Shown here piece by piece: positions 48,300 through 58,809 of a DNA stretch of 64,000 bases (position 1 is the first letter of the stretch; each line of letters opens with the position of its first letter). Source of the stretch: Argopecten irradians (taxonomy: Eukaryota > Mollusca > Bivalvia > Pectinida > Pectinidae); NCBI RefSeq assembly GCF_041381155.1, contig NC_091143.1:23525695-23589694 (forward strand), given 5' to 3'. Below the pieces are notes generated by a model, which did not search any database, was not told the DNA's origin, and saw nothing but the letters and a program-made list of their open reading frames with translations. The translations under genes and the position numbers were made by a program.

Positions 48300-49691
48300 T
48301 CAGGAGAGAAAAACAAAAGTGATAAATCTGAAGATGATTCAAATAACAGCGATGACGATGATGATACAAGCAATGAAAACGACGGCGATTCACAGGAAAA
48401 TAATGACAGTGAAGGCGGCGATGAACGAAACGCCGGCGATGAAAACAATGGTTATGACATAAATGAATACTATACTAAGGGTGAAGGTGAACAAGCTAGT
48501 AACGATGTTAGCTTAGACGATATGTTGTCGGGCATGTTAGGAGATGTATTCCAGGAAGGACCACCCGTCGATGTGGTAGATGAGAACGCGTTGCTGGAAA
48601 ACAATTTCAACAACGGTATGTTGGTGAACGGTGCCAGTCTTCCAGGAGGCGGTGATGCTGGTCCTTCAGATAATGACTTAATTAGTGGCATGTTTGGTGA
48701 TATCTCTAAGGTCAGCTCTATGCTCTCACTTGGTAACAATGAGGACAGTGCCGTATTAGGCGATGGTGGTAATGACGGTATGATGGGCACTATGGAGGAC
48801 AGTGCTGCATTAGGCGGTGCCGTTAATTTCGGTATGATGGGTAACATAGAGGACAGCGATTTACTGGGGGATGTTGTTAACGATGGAACACTTGGTACAA
48901 TGGTGGACAGCGACGCATTAGGCGATTCTATTAACGATGGGATGCCCGTGTTGGTATCGCAAATGAATCCCGATGTCAGTTCCATGAACACATGGGGCGT
49001 TGGATTGAACGATGAAAACGATAATAATGCATACGTAGATAATGATGGCAGCGATTTTGGCAACAATGATGATGGTATTGTAATTATAAATGATCAGAAT
49101 GATGATGACAATGATGATGATGACAATACCAATGACAATTTTGGTGAATACACCGAGAACATTTATGAAAATAATGATGACCAAAACGATAATAATGATG
49201 ATATTAATGAGGACAATTTCAATGACAGTGATAATGATCAAAACGATGATTATAATCGTGAAAGTAATGATGATAACGATAATGATGATAATGACGATAA
49301 TGATAATATTGTTGATAATAACGACGAAAGTAATGATGCAAATAACAATGACGAAAGTAACGATGGACAATACGATGACAATAATGATGATGATGATAAT
49401 AATAATGAAGATAGTGAAAATGATAATAATGATGAAAACAAAGATAATTTCGATAACAATGATGATGATGATGATAATAACGATGAAAGTCAAAATGATA
49501 ACAATGACGAAAACAACGACAATTTCGGAAATAGTGAAGATAACAACAATGATGATGAAGACAGTCAGAATGATAATGGATACAACGGCGATGAGATGGA
49601 AAACAACGGGGGTGATATATACAACGATAGCCCTATAGTACAAGCTGCCGAGTTGACCAATGAGGGAGATGGTAATGATGATGAAGAGTAG
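40904..49691 (+). CDS. Giant Asp/Ser-rich acidic secreted or membrane-anchored protein
   Basis: Three exons (coding 40904-41020, then 44503-44577 and 45147-49691) join in phase 0 to 1578 residues. Residues 4-25 are hydrophobic (YSVLVGSMGVLAVSGILLGL), a signal peptide or anchor. Exon 2 gives VEINREAQVGANFQRPSADD. Residues of about 95-745 are DSDDDSNNSDDDSKDSDN-type repeats, as in dentin phosphophoryn and bivalve acidic shell proteins; many Ser are followed by Asp, as favoured by secretory-pathway and CK2-type kinases. A pure Asp run of about 30 lies near residue 1090. Hydrophobic islands interrupt the acidic sequence near residues 749, 982, 1183 and 1238-1334. It has no Cys. Likely role: calcium binding in a matrix. 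The frame also reads open upstream of the ATG to the acceptor (40868), so a further 5' exon could make it a type II membrane protein. Confidence 0.75.
41567..41611 (+). repeat. Poly-A plus CAA microsatellite
   Basis: About 25 A bases are followed by six ACA/CAA units. This resembles the 3' tail of a retroposed element, but I cannot find its body to the left. Confidence 0.7.
43900..44037. repeat. Hairpin, foldback H3
   Basis: The arms ACACAGTTTGTTAGTGACCT and its partner AGATCATTCACAAATTGTGT continue inward through CAATATT words to the tip GGGCAAGGCGAAGCCGAGCCT. Architecture as in H1 and H2, in the first intron of the acidic-protein gene. Confidence 0.85.
46285..46662 (+). repeat. 54-bp coding minisatellite (seven 18-residue units)
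   Basis: Seven consecutive units encode SDDDSNNSDDDSKDSDND or single-residue variants (KES, DNS, KDT, KDI). This is the most regular part of the Asp/Ser domain and the likeliest to vary in length between alleles. Confidence 0.9.
48214..48298 (+). repeat. GAT trinucleotide run coding poly-Asp
   Basis: About 28 uninterrupted GAT codons. Every residue is Asp and no GAC codon interrupts it, unlike the flanking sequence, which points to recent slippage growth. Confidence 0.95.
48741..48956 (+). repeat. Four 18-residue hydrophobic repeats in the acidic protein
   Basis: The units EDSAVLGDGGNDGMMGTM, EDSAALGGAVNFGMMGNI, EDSDLLGDVVNDGTLGTM and VDSDALGDSINDGMPVLV are exactly 54 bp apart. They are rich in Gly, Leu and Met and unlike the Asp/Ser repeats around them. 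Confidence 0.9.
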
Positions 49692-50093
49692 ACAGTACAC
49701 GCCGTCCGTTTTCTTATACGAATTCCATTCTTTATTTCGTACACAAATCATCATAATTGTCAAGATCATAAATACCTCCGTCATTTCTGATCATATATAG
49801 TTTACGAAACCAAACGTCTCTTATTTCGACAAAATGCTGCATTTTGTAATCAATTGATTAAGTTGTGTTAATTAGATTTCGGGATGTGTACGTCATCTGA
49901 ATGGATGAAAGTAAATAATTGCATTGTTGTGCTGGCCACAATAGATCCACGTTCTGTTATATTTGATGTTGGGCATCCCCAGGAACGGAGCTGGCCTCTG
50001 TTCTGCCTATAAACCGCCATTATTCCATGCATTTGAACATTATCATTTCGTTTCGTCTGTTACGTTTTGTTCAGTGTTTTATTTATTTTATGT

Positions 50094-50099
50094 AATAAA
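50094..50099 (+). terminator. Candidate polyadenylation signal of the acidic-protein gene
   Basis: AATAAA about 400 bases after the stop codon, followed by TTTTG-rich sequence. Confidence 0.5.
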
Positions 50100-50436
50100 T
50101 AATTTTGTTTGATATAAATTACTCTTATTTTTACCAAATCAAAATAATTGAAAACTAATCTGAGTGGGACACAAACTCGTAACCATGGCATTTTGAGGTA
50201 ATTCCGAAATGCATTTCGGGAAATCATTTAATTTGCCACTAGATAACACTATCAACACTCGGAGAGAATATCTTACCCATCTGCCTTCGATATTTTAACA
50301 GAAATATGATATATATCAACAAAATCTTTACCAAGAAAACAAGTGTATCAAATAAGCCGTGATGTGAAGGTAAAATTTCTCAATTCCAATTACTGTTAAT
50401 TTGAAAGATCAAATGTTGATTTTTAATGATTTTTAC

Positions 50437-50470
<34 letters not shown>

Positions 50471-53346
50471 CATTTAAATGACAGACTGACAGTATCAATT
50501 CAAATTCAAATAGTTATTCTAATTAACTGTATGAATCATAATTGCATGTTCAATGCATACGAATGGTATTTATTTCATTTTTACGGTGATATTTGATGTC
50601 ATAAACAATAATTTCCTTTGATATTAACAGTATTCCATGCAACATCTTTCAAATTATTTCTACATTGATATTCATGTAATATACACATCAAAAACATCTA
50701 CACAGATGTCTGTGATGAATAACATATTAAATTATAAATATATGTCCAAACTATGCAATTGGATAAGTGACCTATTCATTAACATTAGATAAAGGTCTTC
50801 AAAACGCATACGGAAGATCAATATGAAATAAAGATAGATTTTTCACTATCTGAGTACTCTTTTAAAATAAACCGCGAAGCGGTTAATGATGAGAGTACAC
50901 TCCGACTTTTTCTGTTATACAATGTAACTCCATAACATAAAAAATACATTCAAATTAATCCTTATAATTCAATTTACTAAAGATAATTTCTTCACTATTC
51001 CAAGTTCATTTTGAGACGCTTTTGTCTATGAATTCAATACGCCGTCATCTCAGCTTTTATGGGCTGATAAAGTAATTTTTAAGCCAATGAAAATGCTCGT
51101 AACAAGCAAAATTGAATGATTACCTATTAAACAGAGGTCTTAAAATAAAGAGCGTCCATCTCGTTAAGGCATGCAAAAATATAATACTCCATATTGACTT
51201 TCGTATTACAAATTGGTAAATTTTATCCTATAAAAAGAAAACATTTTTTTGTAACATTTTAAGTCCCCAAGTGGATGGAATGGTCGACGCCATAAAGTAG
51301 TCCTGCTACATTATCTGGAATATAGTACAAGGGACAAATAAAACTACACTGGCGAATACGACCATCGTATGATAACAGTTATTGGATGTTGTTGACAACG
51401 TGTCTTTGTGAGCACGATACGTTCATTGTATAGAAATATATACTGACTTCAGTTCAGTAAAACAAAAATCAAAAGTTACTTTAAAACAATAATGATATAC
51501 GAAAATGTATATTAATGATCTAAGAGGATGTTATAACACCAGTCAAATACAGGATTCTCTGCTTAATTAAACTATTTTAATCAGTTGAGATTCATGTCGC
51601 TGTTTTGCCGTCTGGCGCGGTGATAATCAACCGACGCGCGGTACATATGTAATTAGGACGACGGCAGGAAACATAAAACGACCCGCGTTATGAAAATTAG
51701 CATTAAATTTATTTAAATTAAATTGCTAAGAAAGTGATGTTAAGAATATAATATTAACTTATTTATAAACTTTTGTGACTCTATAAAATTATCAATTTAC
51801 TTTTACATTCCCATTTAAAAAATTAAAAGCCGTGCTCTTTAACTGTTGAGCCATAAAATGAGAAAACGATTTCGCCATTAAACTTCTCAGTGATATTTAT
51901 TAGTTATCAGAGCGACACTGCATTACAAATTTCACTCATACTGGTAACAATCTTTATAAAGTGTTCTACTTTTGGAATTTTCAAATGCTAAAAATGCATA
52001 GTGTGTAACTTTATCCTAAAGTAATGTTACAACAAACCTTTGTATAGTTTTACTCAAATTATTTTAATGCTTTTCGTGCAAAGACGTAATATCACAACAT
52101 TTTTATGCGCGAAAGTATCGCATATTAGGCCTATAAGATAAGGCGTTATATCCTATAACCAAATTAGCAAAGTGAGGAGCGAATACCTTTGGACTTAATT
52201 AATACACTGTAAGGAAATCAAGATGCCAACGACTCGTGTATGGTAGTAAATCGTCTTTCGTCATAATCTCTGGACTAATAATGAGATGTTAATTGACAAT
52301 GTCTGATGGATGAGCTTGAATTCACTTTACACTTTCTGAATATCAAATCAATATACATTGAGTGACATTTCTTTTTCTGTGATGAATAACATATCAAAGA
52401 TGAATAATATTATGGCATGGGGTAAGTGACATATTTTTAAACAGAGTATCAACATATATGTATAAAGAAATCAGTATTTATAGATCAGGTAACAATAAAA
52501 CCAGGGCTTCATGAATAACGGGTTTATATCACATGTAGTTTGCATGAACTTAGTTCCTTTTTTCGCAATACAAGTCTTCACATACTAACTTCTAAAGATA
52601 TAAATGTTAAGAAGACCACATCCACAAGATACCGCCAAACAACGTGTTCCAATGGTTAAGTCGTTGTCTGAACAAGAACCAGAGTGCCGATAGCTGAAAC
52701 ACTGATATTCAGAGCAAAACAAATCCAACGAGTTTTATTTTAATGGTATGATGATTTGAACATCTTACCTCCTTTGCTGTCTTCAGTATATGAACGATTC
52801 TTCTTCCTTCACGTCATACAATATCAATGAAACTTATTCTACATACTGTACAAAAAATACTACATATTATCATACACTTACATATTTGCATCGCCATTAT
52901 ATGACATCTCCGAATTGGTTGAATACGTATTACAGCACGGTACCAAACGCAAGTCAAACATGAGTGTTTTCCCTATATATTCATTGTCATGATTTTATTT
53001 CTTTGAATTTTCCCGATCATAAATATATTGATGGATTGTGACGTTATTTCCTTTGGTTCTTTTCAAAATGTTGAACATATAAAACAAATCTTTGCTGATT
53101 AGACAGAGTTTTCTGGAAAATCATACCGAGGAAACTTTAATACCCAAATGATGAGATAATGATGAGACAATTACAAAAGGAAATGTAGTATGTAACAGTA
53201 AAAAACAAAATATACATAGATCTATACAATAAATTGTGAAACATGAATTGTTTGACTTTTGGCACGGTATTGTAATTGTATTGTATGGAATGTCGTTAGT
53301 ATTATAGGCCTATATAAATGTCAGTTTTGAATTTCGATATATAGAG
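50100..53346. other. Gene-free stretch
   Basis: AT-rich DNA without convincing reading frames. It holds a TA dinucleotide run (50442-50467), a small inverted pair around 50856-50912 (GAGTACTCTTTTAAAATAAA...) and a diverged fragment of MITE family C at about 51590-51690. Confidence 0.5.
51590..51690 (-). repeat. Diverged fragment of MITE family C
   Basis: TCGCTGTTTTGCCGTCTGGC, then GCGGTGATAA, then GGCAGGAAACATAAAACGAC, aligns with the complement of 60123-60218. Confidence 0.6.
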
Positions 53347-53502
53347 GTTCCCCAACAAGTGACTGTTGTTTATCAAACTCGAGTTAGTTAATTTTCAAAT
53401 TTTGAAAAGTCTCGAGCTTTAGCGAGTGACTTTTAAATATTTGAAAATAAACTAACGAGAGTTTATATAAACATGATAAACAACAGTCACGCGTTGGGGA
53501 AC
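53347..53502. repeat. Hairpin, foldback H4
   Basis: The outer arms GTTCCCCAACAAGTGACTGT and ACAGTCACGCGTTGGGGAAC continue inward to the tip GTCTCGAGCTTTAGCGAGTG. Same plan as H1-H3. Confidence 0.85.
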
Positions 53503-53916
53503 TTATTCATCCCATAACTTTAACTCTATATTTATACCCTGGTGACCATACCACCATACAATGTTTAGTGATATCTTCCCGCCATAAAATATAGTGCCTT
53601 AATAGAGAGCCAATAATAAATTGTTTAATACTTTGAATAAGCAACTACCTTTTAAAACAGTAAATACAATGTTATTTAAAAGAAAATGCGCTATGAAAAG
53701 TAACCCCTATTTGAGAGCCAATCGGAATCAAGAGATCTTGGAGTTGACCAATCAGAGGCGCCGTAGGTGTTTACACACTGGAGTGTGTAAAGTGTTTACA
53801 CACTGGAGTGTGTAAACATAAACGATAACCAACTGCTATGGAATTTATCATATGGGTTTTTCATTGTGAAACATGCATAGTTATGTGATAATTAATGAAC
53901 GATTTTTATTTTCTGT

Positions 53917-54078
53917 TGTTTACTGGTGTGTAAATTCCATTTTTGTACAGATATTGTAAACGACGCGCGTCAGTGCGTCATGTTGAAATATCTGCACAAA
54001 AATATGCAGTTTACACACCATGACGCGCGTCATTTAAAATATCTGTACAAAAATTGCAGTTTACACACCAGTAAACAA
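53917..54078. mobile_element. Small MITE with 19-bp inverted ends
   Basis: It begins TTGTTTACTGGTGTGTAAA and ends TTTACACACCAGTAAACAA. Inside are two copies of GACGCGCGTCA and of the TTTGTACAGATATT word. A related tandem TTTACACACTGGAGTGTGTA pair lies at 53769-53818. Confidence 0.75.
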
Positions 54079-54379
54079 CAAAAAATTAAAAACATTCCTT
54101 ATATTTACATTTTGACCGACCATTTTATTTAAATTTAGTGTTCCGGTGAAATAAACCTTCGTTTTTTCAACGTTATACGATTGGTGGAACAGCTTAGTAA
54201 TTGATGGAATCGCGAAACAGCTGGCTCCAATTGGCGGTAAAATGTGTCAAGTTCCGGGAGTAAATAAAATATAGTTTCACAATAAATTTATCGTTTTTAA
54301 TCCATTTATTCCATATGTTTTCATCATTTTTTTTCAATATTAACACAATTCTTCCCATTGCATTCAAACTGATGTTGAT

Positions 54380-55110
54380 AAGAGCGCAGCTCTCTGCGCG
54401 GCCGAAGGCCGCGTAAAGCGAAGCTCTACTAATCATAACACGTGTGTGAGCATATAGATTCCAATACACTCCAGTACCCCTTGGACTTTGAAATTGTGTC
54501 CCGCGGGAAAAGTCTCGCGCCTCCATGTAGGCAGCCATGTTTTAATTCTCGTTATCAGCACGACGAGATTTGAAATTTCTTTACTAGACTAATTGTGTTA
54601 TCAGTATACGCTTTAAAATTACTGTAAGTAGTTTTAATTTACACATATACAAGAACAACGCAATAAATGAAGTTGTCCAATATATACTATGTATGTTCTC
54701 AAGCGCATGGCACCGTCAGCAGTGACGTCACAAAACCTGACGCCAAAGATGACGGCACAGATTCGCGCGTATTTTCGATAGCATGGCATGTTGCCAAGTT
54801 TTCTCTGCATCTGATAAAAACAAGATTGAAGTCAGCAGTGACGTCACAAAACCAGACGCCAAAGATGACGGCACAGATTCGCGCGTATTTTTGATAGCAT
54901 CTGCATCTGATAAAAGCAAGATTGAAGTAGACATCTATATTGTGCTAGATCTATTCCATTTGGATTATTTTGAATTCTTTCTAACAATCGATAGTATGTG
55001 CATGTCAGTGAAATATTTTATTGTTAATCTCGTAGAAAAATATAGACAATATAAAGTTATGATGTTATGATCTTTTACATGTAGCTGCGCTCTTCTGAGG
55101 CTTTGCCTTA
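54380..55110. mobile_element. Non-autonomous AAGAGCGCAGCT element, copy 2
   Basis: Same ends, GC-rich foldback and tail hairpin as copy 1 at 13430-14436, without the nested MITE. It has an internal duplication of about 115 bp (54714-54830 and 54831-54925), each with GTCAGCAGTGACGTCACAAA. Copies match well enough (for example GTGTCCCGCGGGAAAAGTCT in both) to imply moderate age. Confidence 0.78.
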
Positions 55111-55139
55111 AGGTTCATGTAATGGCTTTAAACAGTGAT

Positions 55140-56074
55140 ATTTTGCAAGCCTAAAACGCATTACTGTGCTGCAGTTGAACAGAACTAATTTCATTAATTG
55201 TTGGTATATACCCTGGCTAACTGTCAGTCTTACTGTTGATATGTAATTTGTGGAGCTGCGTGTAAAATACAGTAAAATATGAGAAAAATGTATAGTTCTG
55301 GAGAAGACATAGAACTCGTGTGAATTGCATTGATGGAACCAAATAATCATGCCATCGTGTTCAGTTGTGAATATGCCAGGTACTCCAACAGTTTGTTTGG
55401 CAAAATCGGACCAGCAAATAGCGCAGGAGCCTAGTGTAGTAAATGCAAATGGCTGCTATAAATGGCGGATCGAAAATATCGCATATAAGAAGCCATCTCA
55501 ATTGATACAAATGTTTTTATAGACACCAAAAGGTACTCTGAACATAACAAGAAGACTCTTCACGAAAAAAAATAGTTCAAACAATCTGTTTGGGGCGAAA
55601 AATGCAAATTTCCGGAAAGAGCCTCAAAGTCCACATTTTAACTATTTTTTTCGTAAATATTCTTCTTGTCATGTTCAGAGTACCTTATAGTGTATATAAG
55701 CACTTGTATCAATTAAAATGTCTTTTTATATGCTATATTTGTGATCCGCCATTTAAAGCAGCCATTTGCATTTACAACAATAGGCTCCTGCGCTATTCGC
55801 TGGTCCGATTTTGCCAAACAAACTGTTGGAGTACCTGGCATAGTCACTACTGAACACGATAGCATGTTTATTTGGTGCCATCCATGCAATTCACACGAGT
55901 TCTATGTCTTCTCCAGAAATATACATTTTTCTCTTATTTTACTGAAATTTACAAGCAGCTTCACAAATTACTTATCAACAGTAAGACTGACAGTTAGCCA
56001 GGGTATATACCAACAATTAATGAAATTAGTTCTGTTCAATTGCAGCACAGTAATGCGTTTTAGGCTTGCAAAAT
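55140..56074. repeat. 0.93-kb palindrome with 437-bp arms
   Basis: The left arm (55140-55577) and right arm (about 55638-56074) are inverted copies at roughly 90 percent, separated by 60 bp. Shared words include CAGGGTATATACCAACAATT and TTTGCCAAACAAACTGTTGG, read on opposite strands. The right arm runs straight into a LINE tail. Confidence 0.85.
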
Positions 56075-56504
56075 TGATACAGACTTTAGAAGATTTCGTG
56101 AATTACATAACGAACTTAAACCTTATATTTTATGGAAGCTAGCGCTTTTGTTCCCTCAATACAGAGAAATAATACATTATATAATGAAAATAGTTATAAC
56201 TATACGTAGTTTGAATACGATGGAATTATGTCATAAATGTGGGTTTCTGTACACGGACCCTATGACACATTTAGTTCTACAATGTTCATATACCTCTGAG
56301 TTGAGAGACCAACTTTGGTGTTGCATAATTAATATCAGTGATATATTGTTTAGTGTATATTTACACTCGCTTTCAGATGTACAGATATTTCATATATTGA
56401 TTGGAGGGAATGTTTCCTTCACTATTAGTGAAGAAGAACTGAATGATTTCAGAATAAAATCTGTTGTCTATGTGTACAAGATGTGTAAATCATATTATGC
56501 TTAA
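56075..56504 (+). mobile_element. 3' end of a LINE ORF2, truncated
   Basis: The frame at 56148-56504 gives MELCHKCGFLYTDPMTHLVL then QCSYTSELRDQLWC, a Cys/His knuckle like that at the C terminus of many non-LTR retrotransposon ORF2 proteins, then LHSLSDVQIFHILIGGN and EEELNDFRIKSVVYVYKMCK. Upstream in-frame traces (RREIHNELKPYILWKLALLF-like) reach about 56070, where the palindrome cuts in. No reverse transcriptase core is present, so it is a dead 5'-truncated copy. Confidence 0.7.
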
Positions 56505-56510
56505 TCATGT

Positions 56511-57590
56511 ATTAATTGAAAAAAGAGGAGTTGATATATTTTTAAAGTATAACACTTTAATGTGAATTACATGCTGTATCCTTAAAACTATAGAATAGAT
56601 GTGCGAGATAATAATAAGGGGGAAAGTCAGTGTTTCGGTTTGTGTTCTTGAGCAGCAGCCCCTCTGCGTTTACGCAAGTGTAAACGATTGCCCAGTTAGT
56701 AAGGTCAGGGATTTATTTTAATTATATTTAAATCTCTGGTAAGGTTATATAAGAAAGTGAAAACGGAAATTTAAACATAACAGTTTACATTAAGTATGTG
56801 TTTGAATTACAGTTTGTATTTTAAAATTTGTCTGATATAAACTAACTACCATACAATGTAAGAACTTCAGACTAATTTTCAAACATTTTATGATGAATGA
56901 CATCAACCACTTTTGAAAGATGATCATAAATTGACTTGACACTGGTCTGAATAGATATAGTATATCATCCATTTACATTTGGTGCCATTTCTTTATTTCC
57001 GACAATACTTTCAAGCTGATAACAAAATAAGATTACACTAAAACTGTCATATAGTAGACCTACTCCATAAAATGTCCAACTGGTGTATTGTAACTTTATG
57101 ATATCGGTGTGATATACCAGATACATTGTATGTACACGGTATTTGCAATTATTTAATAATGGGGCGTAAGATAATCAAGATATACATTACAATGGTAACA
57201 CAACAATATTGAAATGTTTATATATTGAGATGACAGATGTATTTTGTAGCTTTATGATATCCAGATGATATTTTCCATGGATAAGTATTGTATTGTTAGT
57301 ACATTGTATCAAGTTTTCTGTGAACGCTTTTTAACTAGAAGTTGGCCTTGGTCTGTTTCAGTCCCAGTGAGATTGTTGATGTAAAAGACACACAAAAAAA
57401 CGAAATCTTGAACATTTTTTTACTATTTAATACTCCATCAAATGGCACATTTAGATAACAATATATAAATATATATTAACAATAAAAGAACAAAACAATC
57501 AACTTTTCAGACCACTCCATGCAATGAATCATTCACAATATCTGATTTCTAGAGTGTAAATGGGAATATAACCACAACTAGATCGAGTGT
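56511..57590. other. Gene-free stretch
   Basis: AT-rich DNA with no convincing exon or repeat that I can name. Confidence 0.4.
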
Positions 57591-57591
57591 C

Positions 57592-58808
57592 CTACCCTGC
57601 CTTCACTACATGTATACGTCCCCTAGCATAGGATCCAGGACCAGATGCCGGTCTGTCAACTGTTACTTTAATCGCAGCTGAAACAAATCATGTTTACAAA
57701 ACATAGATGTTACAACGAACAATAAATACAGTACATTGCATTGCTCTCTACAACATGTACCGATTACACAAAAATCAAAACTAATACACTGTTGGTAGAG
57801 AACTAGATCTAAGGTGGTATTTTTCTTTTTCATTTTAAATGTAGATTATTCCCATCATATATTTTTTTTTTGTAAAATCTGATAAATAGAAAAGCATTTC
57901 CATAATATTTTAAAGTGAACAGTCGGGCAAGGGTGGCTAAAGTCGGTAAAAATGTTGTGAATGTATCCAGTATAATTTCTTATGAAATGGAAAAATAAAA
58001 TCTCTCGTCAAAATCTGTCTGCGTTCGAAGAAATTAATTTAAAGTATGGAAATTTTAAAACGTCCTCCCGGCTCACTATGTCCGTGGTTACATTTCCACG
58101 CAACCTCGCTTTCAATGCTTTCAACTTTTCTTTACTTTAATGGTCAGAACTGGGAAACTAAGCAGAACTTGACCGTCGTATTAATATGCGAGAACTTTTG
58201 GAAGGCCAATGAACGCATTTAAACTGGTTTTCTTTGCCCGACTATTCACTTTAAAATTTATCTCAATTCATGTTTTTTTTTGCATAAACATACATTCATT
58301 CTAAAAAGACCTACCGTATTAGACCCAATAAGCGCTCAGGGCATTTAAAAATTTGAAAAAGTGCTAATAAGACAAAATTATTGCAAATCTATAAAGTTTT
58401 GTGTAGCTTTGGTTTTTATTTATGCCTGGGCAATTGATATAAAGGCCTCAAAATGGGGAGGGTGGCGCTTATAGGGACATGGGCGCTCATTGGGTCCAAT
58501 ATGGTAGTCTTTTGTGGAATATCTCATCACAGTTTAAATGTCTATTTCATTTTAATTTCTAGTCATGCAATTAATTCCTTTTTTCTAGTTTTCACATTAC
58601 TTTATGATATATGATTTTCATTTTTCTAGTGAGACATTTTTTTATACATGTATAGTGCAACATTTATGCATGAAATCCCTCTAGCTTGAGTGGATTTTGA
58701 ACTTACAACCCAAAGGCGGAGGACAAACAGCCCTATGTAGATCACTCCTACTGCCGCCATGGCTACAATCATCAAACATTTACAAACTTTGTCATACACA
58801 ACACTCAT
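57592..58808 (-). CDS. Candidate small membrane-protein gene, two exons seen
   Basis: On the minus strand, exon 58707-58808 starts with ATG, encodes MSVVYDKVCKCLMIVAMAAV then GVIYIGLFVLRLWV, and ends at the donor GGGTT/GTAAGT. It is a single strong transmembrane helix after a short N terminus. Exon 57592-57677 follows the acceptor GTTTCAG and encodes AIKVTVDRPASGPGSYARGR, then IHVVKAG and a stop. The first ends in phase 0 and the second starts in phase 1, so either an exon between them is missing or they belong to different genes. Two MITEs (57914-58250 and 58311-58507) fill the gap. I do not recognise the product. Confidence 0.35.
57910..58254. mobile_element. TTAA MITE, family B
   Basis: TTAA flanks an element (57914-58250) starting AGTGAACAGTCGGGCAA and ending TTGCCCGACTATTCACT. 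There is no coding frame. It is distinct in sequence from families A and C but shares the TTAA target. Confidence 0.8.
58311..58507. mobile_element. MITE with CTACCGTATT ends
   Basis: A 197-bp unit: CTACCGTATTAGACCCAATA ... CATTGGGTCCAATATGGTAG, inverted over about 27 bp. Related TACCGTATT words are frequent in marine invertebrate genomes, from memory. Confidence 0.75.
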
Positions 58809-58809
58809 G

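Noticed and set aside
45189-49784. Many long reading frames on both strands across the acidic-protein exon (poly-Leu/Ser, Met/Ile/Thr, Ile/Val, His-rich)
   Set aside because: They are other-frame readings of GAT-AGC-type repeats, which lack stop codons in most frames. Only the Asp/Ser frame joins to exons 1 and 2 in phase.
55741-56142. 133-codon plus-strand frame as a gene
   Set aside because: It lies in the right arm of the palindrome and has a mirrored copy in the left arm; the frame does not match the adjoining LINE frame.
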